Of a stretch of 24,034 nucleotides of DNA, positions 15,501 through 21,726 are shown piece by piece. The position numbers and the translations under genes were made by a program. The first letter of the stretch is position 1. Every line of letters begins with the position of its first letter. The stretch is taken from the NCBI GenBank assembly GCA_002474405.1, contig DLQW01000093.1, positions 3,635-27,668 of the forward strand, read 5' to 3'. The stretch is from Christensenella sp. UBA7597. Its GTDB lineage: Bacteria > Bacillota > Clostridia > Christensenellales > Borkfalkiaceae. A model generated the notes under the pieces. The model was not told the origin of the DNA. It did no database searches and saw only the letters and a list, made by a program, of their open reading frames with translations.

Positions 15501-16194
15501 TTTCAACGCGGACGAGGCGGCGGGGCTGATTTCCGCGCTGAAGAGAAAAATCACGCTGCTGGGCAACGTGAATCTGAACGCGGTGGAAGAATACGCCGAC
15601 GAAAAAGCGCATTACGACGAAATGGTGATTCAGCGCGACGATTTGCAGAAAGCAATCGACGATTTGCAGAAGGCGCTGGACGAAATCCGCGCGGAAATGC
15701 TGAAAATTTTCGACAAGGGATTCAACGACATCAATGAAAACTTCAAGGTTACTTTCAAGGAGCTTTTCGGCGGCGGCAACGCGGAACTGCAGATGGATTA
15801 CATCGAAGGCGAGGATCCGCTGGAAGCGGGCGTGGAAATCGTGGCGTGCCCGCCCGGCAAGAAGCTTACGAAAATTTCGTTGCTTTCGGGCGGCGAACGC
15901 GCGCTTACCGCTATCGCCATTCTGTTCGCCATTTTAAAGTGCCGCCCGATGCCGTTCTGTATTCTGGACGAAATCGAAGCAGCGCTGGACGAGGCGAACG
16001 TGGACCGTTTCGCTTCCTATCTGAAACGGTTTGCGCAGGAAACGCAGTTCATCGTGATTACGCACCGCCGTCCTACGATGAATCAGTCGGACGCGCTGTT
16101 CGGGGTAACGATGCAGGAAAAGGGCGTATCGAAGATAGTATCGGTGAAGCTGGGCGAAGTGGAAAAAGAGCTTGGCGAAGGAACCGTGGAATAA
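12595..16194 (+). CDS. smc: chromosome segregation protein SMC
   Basis: A 1199-residue condensin ATPase that, with ScpA and ScpB, compacts and separates chromosomes. Layout: head part 1 with Walker A GPNGCGKS at 31-38 and GYSIIGQGKVEQI; coiled coil to about 510; hinge about 519-670 (GSHVKGTIADII, then TGGGVVTFLPVSG and SGAMTGGSRQQ); return coiled coil rich in Ala/Glu/Lys to about 1030; head part 2 with the signature LLSGGERALTA near 1096 and Walker B PFCILDEIEAALDEANV near 1119. Length is typical (about 1170-1200). The start is GTG at 12595 with AAGGAGA upstream. It lies 49 bases after rnc, as in many Firmicutes, and shares its transcript. Confidence 0.98.
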   Translation: MDLKEIQLSGFKSFADKTTIRFDDGVTCIVGPNGCGKSNVADAVRWVLGEQSARALRGGNMQDVIFGGTQSRKPQSSCEVTLVFDNTNKIFDLDVTEVAMTRRLDRNGNSGYFINGQASRLKDIVRLFHGIGLGKEGYSIIGQGKVEQIMNAKPEDRRLIFEEATGLMVYKSRKEEIERKIDSSKNNLFIYVQRIEEAERRLGPLSKQADAAREYREYSESLKYNEVNTYVYKYDGAEGEKNKFRERVAGYSDKIISLNTQAELLNKSYEDNRKKSAEADLKLTELNDRRVELSVGNERKDGEWKLVREKISTYKSQITAAEEFLENGKNRTGELADLVAAAKTAIQKGETRIAEIDNETDLLSQAIKALTGKIDVFERLSDENRQSQLSSAENLSEIKKNQGSLTAQKQAAEDRIAELKAALQKENARREKLNEELEGVRKDLKKLKEFTSGGEKELAEREEEIRDMQLTINNFNQELFSVGGQISSLKDSLEMYVGIKNRYEGYKDSVRRLLSVAKTNPEVGSHVKGTIADIIHTDQKYELAFEVALGAATQNVVTPTQDDARILIEYLKRTGGGVVTFLPVSGMKPRPDSREAQRAVNEKGAIGLATELIRYDDYYYNVVTNLLGNTLICDTVYNATAIAKKYGNMFKIVTLDGDIVSTSGAMTGGSRQQKSGAGVLSGERKIEECRENIVKKQKYLEKLKTAIAESEKGKEEAEAAVNALRAKYQGSLNELAVLSQREISLAAEAEEAKNNVGVYEETLRGFEEKLAHLRDEEAYAGKSEEELNALRQGAEATLEKQRAQCEAFKTERDEKSAKLHALEVEKAAAEKQIESFNADIRRYEAEKEDLISRIISTEREKANAYAELTQLEERAKQAELTEEEKAAVQAINDEIATLSAEKEALNLRQVQLDEERTAVQEELTRQTDKRYKCEIEISKIDTNLENMRQRIEEAYGIDYEGCLALKAENFNADEAAGLISALKRKITLLGNVNLNAVEEYADEKAHYDEMVIQRDDLQKAIDDLQKALDEIRAEMLKIFDKGFNDINENFKVTFKELFGGGNAELQMDYIEGEDPLEAGVEIVACPPGKKLTKISLLSGGERALTAIAILFAILKCRPMPFCILDEIEAALDEANVDRFASYLKRFAQETQFIVITHRRPTMNQSDALFGVTMQEKGVSKIVSVKLGEVEKELGEGTVE

Positions 16195-16214
16195 CATTTA
16201 GTCAGTATCCGGAA

Positions 16215-16250
16215 AAATCGCCTTGCAGCAAAATACAAGGCGATTTCTTT
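16215..16250. terminator. hairpin between smc and ftsY
   Basis: AAATCGCCTTG (16215-16225) and CAAGGCGATTT (16236-16246) form a perfect 11-bp stem with a 10-base loop, followed by CTTT only. The stem is strong but the T-run is poor. It could be a partial terminator, an RNA-processing site or a 3'-end stabiliser that lowers ftsY relative to smc. Confidence 0.5.
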
Positions 16251-16278
16251 CGGAAAAGGAAAATCGGAAGGAAAGATT

Positions 16279-17175
16279 ATGGGAATTTTCGGGAAGTTGT
16301 TCGGCGCGCTGAAAAAGACGAAAGACGGTCTGGCGACGAAAATGCGCATGCTGTTTTCGAAAAACAAGCTGGGCGACGAATTTTACGAGGAACTGGAAGA
16401 AATTTTAATTTCCGCGGACGTATCCGTGGCGACGGCGGAAAAAGTGGTGGAGGGCGTGAAAGAACGCGCGATGGCGGAGCGCCTGAAAGACGCCGATTAC
16501 GTAACGGGGCTTTTAAAAGAAGTGCTTACGAACATGCTGCGCGACGCCGAAGTGCCCGAAATCGGGTTTCCCTGCGTGATTATGGTGGTGGGTGTGAACG
16601 GCGTGGGAAAAACCACCACGATAGGCAAGTTGGCGAATTATTACATTTCTCACGGAAAAAGCGTTACGGTGGCGGCGGCGGATACCTTCCGCGCGGCGGC
16701 GGCGGAACAGCTTTCCGTATGGGCGGACCGTGCGAAAGTGCGCATCGTGCGGCATGAAGAGGGAAGCGACCCTTCCGCGGTGGTGTTCGACGCGGTGTCC
16801 AGCGCGAAAGCGAAGAAAACGGACGTTCTGATTATCGATACCGCGGGCAGATTGCACGTGAAAGACAATCTGATGAAAGAACTGGAAAAAATGAGCCGCG
16901 TGGTGGAGCGCGAATACCCGGACGCGGATTTTCTGAAACTGCTGGTGCTGGACGCCACGACGGGGCAGAACGCGCTTTCTCAGGCGAAAACGTTCGACGA
17001 CGCCGTGGAACTGGACGGGCTGATTATCACCAAGCTGGACGGTACGGCGAAGGGCGGATTTGTGTTCTCGCTGGCGGACGAACTTTCGTTGCCGGTGCTG
17101 TATGCGGGCGTGGGCGAAAAAATCGGCGATCTGGAAAAATTCGATTCGGCGGCGTTCGTGGACGCGATTTTGTAA
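16279..17175 (+). CDS. ftsY: signal recognition particle receptor FtsY
   Basis: A 298-residue SRP-type GTPase that docks the Ffh-ribosome complex at the membrane for co-translational insertion. It has an N domain (about 30-95), then the G domain: G1 GVNGVGKTTT at 105-114; the insertion-box sequence DTFRAAAAEQL (about 135-145); G3 DTAGR; G4 TKLDGTAKGG; and the closing GVGEKIGDLEKFD. The acidic A domain of E. coli FtsY is lacking; instead a short amphipathic start (MGIFGKLFGALKK) may bind membrane, as is usual in Firmicutes. GGAAGGAAAG lies before the ATG. Its partner ffh, normally next in Bacillus, is not in the window. Confidence 0.97.
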   Translation: MGIFGKLFGALKKTKDGLATKMRMLFSKNKLGDEFYEELEEILISADVSVATAEKVVEGVKERAMAERLKDADYVTGLLKEVLTNMLRDAEVPEIGFPCVIMVVGVNGVGKTTTIGKLANYYISHGKSVTVAAADTFRAAAAEQLSVWADRAKVRIVRHEEGSDPSAVVFDAVSSAKAKKTDVLIIDTAGRLHVKDNLMKELEKMSRVVEREYPDADFLKLLVLDATTGQNALSQAKTFDDAVELDGLIITKLDGTAKGGFVFSLADELSLPVLYAGVGEKIGDLEKFDSAAFVDAIL

Positions 17176-17196
17176 AATTTTAAGGAAAAAACGGCT

Positions 17197-17865
17197 ATGA
17201 GAATCGATATTTTGACGCTGTTTCCCGAAATGTTTTCCGCACTGAACGAGAGCATTTTAGGCAGGGCGCAGAAGCAGGGGAAAGTGGAAATCAACGTGGT
17301 GAACATCCGCGATTACACCGAGGACAAGCATCTGAAATGCGACGATTATCCGTTCGGCGGCGGCGCGGGCATGGTGATGATGCCACAGCCCATCGGCAGC
17401 GCCATCGAAGCGGTGGACCCCGACCACAAGGCGCGGCGCATTTATCTTTCGCCCAAGGGCGAAACGCTGGTGCAGCAGAAGGTGTTTTCGCTGCTTTCCT
17501 ACGACAGGCTGGTGCTTTTGTGCGGGCATTACGAGGGGGTGGATCAGCGCGTGATCGACCTTTTCATCGACGAGGAAATTTCCATCGGCGATTACGTTCT
17601 GACGGGCGGCGAGCTGCCGGCGATGGTGCTTTGCGATTGCGTGTGCCGCTATGTGGACGGCGTAATCAGCACGTCTTCGCTGGTGGACGAAAGCTTTTCG
17701 GATAATCTTCTGGAATATCCGCAGTATACCCGCCCCAAGGAATACAAGGGGCTGCGCGTGCCGGAGGTGCTTTCTTCGGGCGACCACGCGAAAGTGGACG
17801 AATGGCGGCGGCAGGCGGCGATGAAACTTACGAAGGAAAAACGCCCCGATTTATTGAAGAGGTAA
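17197..17865 (+). CDS. trmD: tRNA (guanine-37-N1)-methyltransferase TrmD
   Basis: A 222-residue SPOUT methyltransferase that forms m1G37 in tRNAs and so prevents +1 frameshifting; it works as a dimer with S-adenosylmethionine bound in a trefoil knot. Motifs seen: N-terminal MRIDILTLFPEMF; DYPFGGGAGMVM; the knot VLLCGHYEGVDQRVID and EISIGDYVLTGGELPAM; the LLEYPQYTRP stretch; and VPEVLSSGDHAKVDEWRRQ near the C-terminus. It is slightly shorter than the E. coli protein (255), ending soon after the DEWR helix. AAGGAAAA precedes the ATG. The usual companions rpsP, rimM and rplS are not next to it. Confidence 0.96.
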   Translation: MRIDILTLFPEMFSALNESILGRAQKQGKVEINVVNIRDYTEDKHLKCDDYPFGGGAGMVMMPQPIGSAIEAVDPDHKARRIYLSPKGETLVQQKVFSLLSYDRLVLLCGHYEGVDQRVIDLFIDEEISIGDYVLTGGELPAMVLCDCVCRYVDGVISTSSLVDESFSDNLLEYPQYTRPKEYKGLRVPEVLSSGDHAKVDEWRRQAAMKLTKEKRPDLLKR

Positions 17866-17868
17866 CAC

Positions 17869-18777
17869 ATGGCGAAGCTGATACAATGGTTTCCGGGACA
17901 TATGAAAAAGGCGATGCGCGATATGGAAGAAAAACGCGCGCTGTGCGACGGCGTTATCTGCGTGCTGGATTCCCGCGCGCCGATTGCCACGTATAACCCG
18001 AAACTGCCGGAAATTTTCGTAGGGAAGCCCGTATTGTACGTTCTGAACAAAAGCGATTTGTCGGACGGGAAATGCGAAAAATTCGCGGCGATGATAGAGG
18101 CGCAGGGGAAGCCCTGCGTGGTGATTTCCGCCGTGAACGGCGCTTCGCGGCGCGTGCTGGAAAAGCGCTTGCAGGCGCTGACGAAAGAGAAGCGGGAACG
18201 CGCCGAAAGCAAGGGCGTTACCCGACGTTTCCGCTATACCGTGGTGGGGATTCCGAACACGGGAAAAAGCACGGTGGTGAATCTGCTGGGCGGGGCGAAG
18301 CGCGCGAAAACGGGAGACATCGCGGGCGTTACGCGCGACGTGCGCTGGATTAAATGCGCCGATTTCGATTTGCTGGACACGCCCGGAACGATGCCGCCTT
18401 CCTGCAAAACGCAGTATCTGGCGCGGCATCTTGCGTATATCGGCAGTCTGAACGACGATATTCTGGATATCGCGGACGTTGCATTGGAGCTTTTAAAGGA
18501 GCTGAAAGCGAATTATCCCGCCGCGCTACGGGAGCGGTACGGCATCGATTGCGGCGGAGAAATTGCGGAGACGAACAAAACGGCGGACGAGGAAGAACGC
18601 ACCCGCGAAGCCGTGGAGATGCTGGAAACGGCGTGCAGGCGGCGCGGGTTTATTCTGCGCGGCGGCGAATTCGATTACGAACGCGGCGCGCGGGCGGTGA
18701 TCGACGATTTCAGAAAAGGGCGGCTGGGAAAAATCTGTCTGGAAAATCCGTCCGATTTTGCGGACGTGAAATTTTAA
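17869..18777 (+). CDS. rbgA: ribosome biogenesis GTPase RbgA (YlqF)
   Basis: A 302-residue GTPase acting at a late step of 50S assembly. It is circularly permuted, so G motifs occur as G4 LNKSD (59-63), then G1 GIPNTGKST (127-135), then G3 DTPG (170-173). The N-terminal IQWFPGHMKKAMRDMEE is the family hallmark, and the C-terminal helical domain (about 190-300) corresponds to the RNA-binding part. Length is normal (B. subtilis 282). The ATG is three bases after the trmD stop, with AGAGG overlapping the end of trmD, so translation is likely coupled. rbgA-rnhB adjacency matches B. subtilis. Confidence 0.95.
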   Translation: MAKLIQWFPGHMKKAMRDMEEKRALCDGVICVLDSRAPIATYNPKLPEIFVGKPVLYVLNKSDLSDGKCEKFAAMIEAQGKPCVVISAVNGASRRVLEKRLQALTKEKRERAESKGVTRRFRYTVVGIPNTGKSTVVNLLGGAKRAKTGDIAGVTRDVRWIKCADFDLLDTPGTMPPSCKTQYLARHLAYIGSLNDDILDIADVALELLKELKANYPAALRERYGIDCGGEIAETNKTADEEERTREAVEMLETACRRRGFILRGGEFDYERGARAVIDDFRKGRLGKICLENPSDFADVKF

Positions 18778-18798
18778 GCGGGGGCGGAGGAAAAACGA

Positions 18799-19419
18799 AT
18801 GAAAAAACCGTATGATTTCGAAAGCAAACTTTCCTGCGAGCGCGCGCTTGAAAAAAGCGGAGCGAAATATATCGCCGGAGTGGACGAAGTGGGGCGCGGT
18901 CCGCTGGCGGGACCCGTGGTGTGCGCGGCGGTGATTATGCCGCTTTCGCCCGAACTTCTGATAGAGGGCGTGGACGACAGCAAAAAATTATCGGCGAAAC
19001 GCAGGGAGCAATTATCGGCGCTGATTAAGGAGCGCGCGCTCGCGTACGCGATTACGGAAATTTCGAACGAGGAAATCGACGAAATCAATATTCTGCAAGC
19101 CACGAGGAAGGGCATGCGCGAAGCGCTGCTTGCTTTGAAAATCACGCCGGACGCGGTGCTGACCGACGGGAACATGACGCTGGATATTCCGTTTCCGCAG
19201 CAGAGCGTGGTTCACGGCGACGCGCTTTCGTATTCGATCGGCGCGGCGAGCATCATCGCGAAAGTGTACAGAGACGCCCTGATGGATAAGCTTGCCGAGG
19301 CTTTTCCCGCGTACGGATTCGAAAAAAACAAGGGGTACGGCACGGCGGCGCACATCGCGGCGATTAAGGAGGCGGGGTTATGTCCTTTTCATCGCAGGAC
19401 GTTTACAAAAAAGCTTTAG
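18799..19419 (+). CDS. rnhB: ribonuclease HII
   Basis: A 206-residue enzyme that cuts RNA in RNA-DNA hybrids and removes single ribonucleotides from DNA. The signature AGVDEVGRGPLAGPV gives the first two active-site acids, Asp29 and Glu30. Asp123 (LTDGN) and Asp141 (HGDALS, before IGAASIIAKVYRD) complete the set. The C-terminal NKGYGTAAHIAAIKEAGLCP followed by HRRTF is typical. The ATG at 18799 has GGAGG upstream. The last 40 bases overlap yraN, whose ribosome binding site lies inside rnhB. Confidence 0.96.
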   Translation: MKKPYDFESKLSCERALEKSGAKYIAGVDEVGRGPLAGPVVCAAVIMPLSPELLIEGVDDSKKLSAKRREQLSALIKERALAYAITEISNEEIDEINILQATRKGMREALLALKITPDAVLTDGNMTLDIPFPQQSVVHGDALSYSIGAASIIAKVYRDALMDKLAEAFPAYGFEKNKGYGTAAHIAAIKEAGLCPFHRRTFTKKL

Positions 19420-19745
19420 GGCGTGGCGGAGAAAAGCGCGTGGCGGAGTTTCTGAAAGCGCGCGGGCTGAAAATTTTAAAGACGAATTACGTAACGCCGT
19501 TCGGCGAGGCGGATATTATCGCGGAGGATAAGGCGCTGGGCGAAATTGCGTTTATCGAAGTGAAAACGCGCAGTTCGGACGCATACGGAACGCCCGCCGA
19601 GGCGGTGGGGGCGAAGAAACGGGAAAAATACCGCAAAATCGCCGCGTATTACTGGATGGAGACGGGAAAAGAACCGAACGCGAGGTTTGACGTGGCGGAG
19701 GTACTGCCGGGCGGCGGCATAGAGTATCTGACGTACGCGTTTTAA
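19380..19745 (+). CDS. yraN: UPF0102 (YraN) family protein, predicted PD-(D/E)xK nuclease fold
   Basis: A 121-residue protein of unknown precise role. It shows the endonuclease-like core: an N-terminal helix GRGGEKRVAEFLKARGLKIL, then FGEADIIAED, and EIAFIEVKTRSS with the E-x-K active-site pattern. Family length is about 115-125. The start is ATG 19380, inside rnhB, with AAGGAGG (19366-19372) seven bases before it, so the 40-base overlap is well supported. yraN commonly follows rnhB in Firmicutes, which suggests a link to DNA or RNA metabolism, but this is inference. Confidence 0.92.
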   Translation: MSFSSQDVYKKALGRGGEKRVAEFLKARGLKILKTNYVTPFGEADIIAEDKALGEIAFIEVKTRSSDAYGTPAEAVGAKKREKYRKIAAYYWMETGKEPNARFDVAEVLPGGGIEYLTYAF

Positions 19746-19760
19746 AGTCGACGCGGCGGC

Positions 19761-19780
19761 AAAACGGCGGAAAACGGCGG
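19761..19780. repeat. 10-bp direct duplication after yraN
   Basis: AAAACGGCGG occurs twice in a row directly after GGC. With GCAAAA on the left and TTTTTGC (19782-19788 area) on the right a weak stem can form. It is not a convincing terminator. Confidence 0.4.
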
Positions 19781-19830
19781 CTTTTTGCTTTCGATTTTAA
19801 TAAAAATTTGAAAAATATTTGTTAAAATTA

Positions 19831-19859
19831 TTGCAATTTGTAAAAATATGTGTTATAAT
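19831..19859 (+). promoter_or_regulatory. promoter of the cold-shock gene
   Basis: TTGCAA (19831-19836), a 17-base spacer, TGT (19851-19853) and TATAAT (19854-19859). The surroundings are highly AT-rich. The predicted start is near 19866. Confidence 0.8.
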
Positions 19860-19865
19860 ATACAT

Positions 19866-19958
19866 GTATTCGGGATTAGACCGCGCCGAGAGGCTTGATA
19901 GTCGTTTGTTTTCGACGGGTTACGTTTTGGATAACTTTTGATAGGAGGACCCCAAAGG
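19866..19958 (+). promoter_or_regulatory. long 5' leader of the cold-shock mRNA
   Basis: About 93 untranslated bases separate the predicted start from the ATG. Small hairpins are possible: GCC-GAGA-GGC, GTCG-(8)-CGAC, and GTTA-(9)-TAAC just before the AGGAGG at 19943-19948. Long structured leaders are typical of cspA-type genes, where temperature-dependent folding controls translation; that function here is inferred. Confidence 0.45.
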
Positions 19959-20171
19959 ATGAGTCAAGGTACGGTGAAATGGTTCAATTCGGAGAAAGGT
20001 TACGGGTTTATCGCCGGCGATGAAGGCGGCGACGACGTATTCGTACATTACTCCGCGATCCAGGCCGATGGATACAGAAGCCTGAAAGAAGGGCAGAAAG
20101 TTTCCTACGAAACGGAAACGGATCCCAAAAACCCGAACAAATTGCGCGCCATCAACGTTCAGGCGCTGTAA
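19959..20171 (+). CDS. cold-shock protein (CspA/CspB family)
   Basis: A 70-residue single cold-shock domain that binds single-stranded nucleic acid and acts as an RNA chaperone. It shows RNP1 KGYGFI (residues 14-19) and RNP2 VFVHYS (27-32), with the N-terminal [15 protein letters not shown]. The C-terminus ([15 protein letters not shown]) is normal and the length is close to the family norm (about 66-70). The ATG at 19959 follows AGGAGG by ten bases. The gene has its own promoter, long leader and strong terminator. Which csp paralogue it represents cannot be told. Confidence 0.95.
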   Translation: MSQGTVKWFNSEKGYGFIAGDEGGDDVFVHYSAIQADGYRSLKEGQKVSYETETDPKNPNKLRAINVQAL

Positions 20172-20207
20172 ATTGTAGCAGGTTTTTCGAAAAAAATCAG
20201 CTTTTTC

Positions 20208-20251
20208 AGCCGCACTTTTCCGATTGTTTTACGGAGTGCGGCTCTTTTTTT
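20208..20251 (+). terminator. intrinsic terminator of the cold-shock gene
   Basis: AGCCGCACT (20208-20216) pairs perfectly with AGTGCGGCT (20235-20243), with an inner CCG/CGG, followed by CTTTTTTTT. The next gene's AAGGA ribosome binding site begins at 20256, immediately after the T-run. Confidence 0.9.
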
Positions 20252-20268
20252 GCTTAAGGATTTTACTT

Positions 20269-21237
20269 ATGACCGAAAAAATCGACGAAAATATTTCCGG
20301 TATCGCCGAAGCGGAGACGGAAGCCGTACGGGGCGAAGATTGCGGCGCGGCGGAAGCGGGCGCGGCGGTATGCTCCGATATGGAAATCGCCGCGGGCGAA
20401 GGGAAAGAAGAAACGGCTGCGCCCGAAAAAAAGCGCGGCGTTTTCGCGCGGCTCGGCGAGGGAATAAAAAATAAATTTTCGGCGTTGAAATCGGCGGTAC
20501 GGGAGCGCGGGAACGAGCTGGAAGGCGCGAAAAAGAAGCGCATCGCGGCGGCGATCGCTCTGGCGGTGATGGTGGTTTTCTACATCCTCTTCTATGTGTT
20601 TGTAGGCGTGGCGGTGGTGAATCTCGTGAAAGATCCGCAGGGGTTCAAGGAGTGGATAGAGGGATTCGGCACAAGCAGCATTTTTATTTTTATCGGGTTG
20701 CGCGTGGTGATGACGGTGTTCAGGCTGATTCCGGGCGGACCGCTACAGGTTGCGGGCGGCTATGCGTTCGGCACCTGGTGGGGCGCGCTGTGGTGCATGG
20801 TCGGTTCGCTGATAGGCACGCTGATTATTTTTCTGCTGGGGAAAAAGTACGGCACGAAGCTGGTGGGACTGTTTATTTCCCCCGAAAAAATGCGTTCGGC
20901 GGCGATGCTGAAAGATAAGAAAAAACGGAACGTGTTTTTGTTTCTGATGAACTTTCTGCCGGGAACGCCCAAGGATATTTTCACCTGGATGGCGGCGATT
21001 TCCAACGACGGCGCGTTTTCGTCGATTCTGGTAATCATGCTTGCCAGAATTCCGTCGGTGGTGGCGTCCACTTGGTGCGGGCACGAGCTGATGCAGGAAA
21101 ATTACGTGGTTTCCGCCATCGTGTTCGGCGTGCTTTTGGTGCTGGGGCTTGCCTGTTCGTATGCGTACAAAAAGCTTTCCGCGCGGCACGAAGCGCGCGC
21201 CAAGGCGCAGGAAAACGAGAAAAAAGAAGAAAAATAA
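20269..21237 (+). CDS. TVP38/TMEM64 (VTT/DedA-like) family membrane protein
   Basis: A 322-residue integral membrane protein. Residues 1-85 are a charged, Glu/Ala-rich cytoplasmic extension. Then come hydrophobic segments: IALAVMVVFYILFYVFVGVA, SIFIFIGLRVVMTVFRLIPG, a core GGYAFGTWWGALWCMVGSLI with re-entrant character, NVFLFLMNFLPGTPKDIFTW, and a final helix VVSAIVFGVLLVLGLACSYA. The GG-x-x-FG and LPGTP patterns mark the VTT (SNARE-associated, PF09335-like) domain. Members are implicated in lipid transport or scrambling; the role here is unknown. The ATG at 20269 has AAGGA eight bases before it. No promoter of its own is seen between the cold-shock terminator and the gene. Confidence 0.88.
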   Translation: MTEKIDENISGIAEAETEAVRGEDCGAAEAGAAVCSDMEIAAGEGKEETAAPEKKRGVFARLGEGIKNKFSALKSAVRERGNELEGAKKKRIAAAIALAVMVVFYILFYVFVGVAVVNLVKDPQGFKEWIEGFGTSSIFIFIGLRVVMTVFRLIPGGPLQVAGGYAFGTWWGALWCMVGSLIGTLIIFLLGKKYGTKLVGLFISPEKMRSAAMLKDKKKRNVFLFLMNFLPGTPKDIFTWMAAISNDGAFSSILVIMLARIPSVVASTWCGHELMQENYVVSAIVFGVLLVLGLACSYAYKKLSARHEARAKAQENEKKEEK

Positions 21238-21238
21238 A

Positions 21239-21451
21239 ATGATAAAACCGGGCAGATACCGCCATTTCAAAGGCAAAGAATACGAAGTAATCGGTACGGC
21301 GACGCATTCGGAAACGTTGGAAGAGTATGCGGTATACCGCGCGCTGTACGGCGAAGGAAAGCTGTGGATCCGTCCGGCGGCGATGTGGAACGAACTTGTT
21401 GAAAAGGACGGGCGGAAAGTGCCGAGATTCGTTTATATCGGAGAAGACTGA
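21239..21451 (+). CDS. DUF1653 family small protein
   Basis: A 70-residue soluble protein matching the DUF1653 pattern: KPGRYRHFKGKEYEVIGTAT followed by HSETLEEYAVYRALYGEG, then LWIRPAAMWNELVEKDGRKV and a terminal FVYIGED. The function is unknown; the strongly aromatic, basic and compact sequence suggests a small beta-barrel-like domain. The ATG starts one base after the upstream stop (TAAAATG), so translation is probably coupled to the membrane protein. A longer in-frame open stretch to the left is antisense-like noise within the upstream gene and was not used. A strong terminator follows directly. Confidence 0.85.
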   Translation: MIKPGRYRHFKGKEYEVIGTATHSETLEEYAVYRALYGEGKLWIRPAAMWNELVEKDGRKVPRFVYIGED

Positions 21452-21454
21452 AAA

Positions 21455-21505
21455 ACGTGCGCAGGACGAAACGGAGGGTGTTTCGCGGGCGCTCGTTTTT
21501 TTTTT
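21455..21505 (+). terminator. intrinsic terminator after DUF1653
   Basis: ACGTGCGC (21455-21462) pairs with GCGCTCGT (21489-21496) with one mismatch, and inner CGAAAC pairs with GTTTCG. Ten T residues follow (21496-21505). A second, weak GCGG...CCGC stem with TTTTTTT lies at about 21506-21530. Confidence 0.85.
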
Positions 21506-21624
21506 GCGGCAATTTTTTCCGCTTTTTTTCCGATGAAAAACGCGGGGCGGCAACGCGCGGAAGCGGGCAAAGAAAAACATCCTTTTTTTTCGAGGGAAAA
21601 CATTGAAAAAATGCGGCGTTATCA

Positions 21625-21653
21625 TTGACTTTTCTTTTTTGTTATGATATAAT
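21625..21653 (+). promoter_or_regulatory. galK promoter with extended -10
   Basis: TTGACT (21625-21630), a 17-base spacer, TGA (21645-21647) and TATAAT (21648-21653). This is the closest to consensus in the window. The leader to the ATG at 21727 is about 67 bases and AT-rich. No clear operator or catabolite-control palindrome was seen. Confidence 0.85.
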
Positions 21654-21726
21654 TTATATGCGAAAATGAAAATAAATTTCGAAATTTTGTTAAAAATTCT
21701 CTCAAATACGGAGGCAAGAGGTAAAA

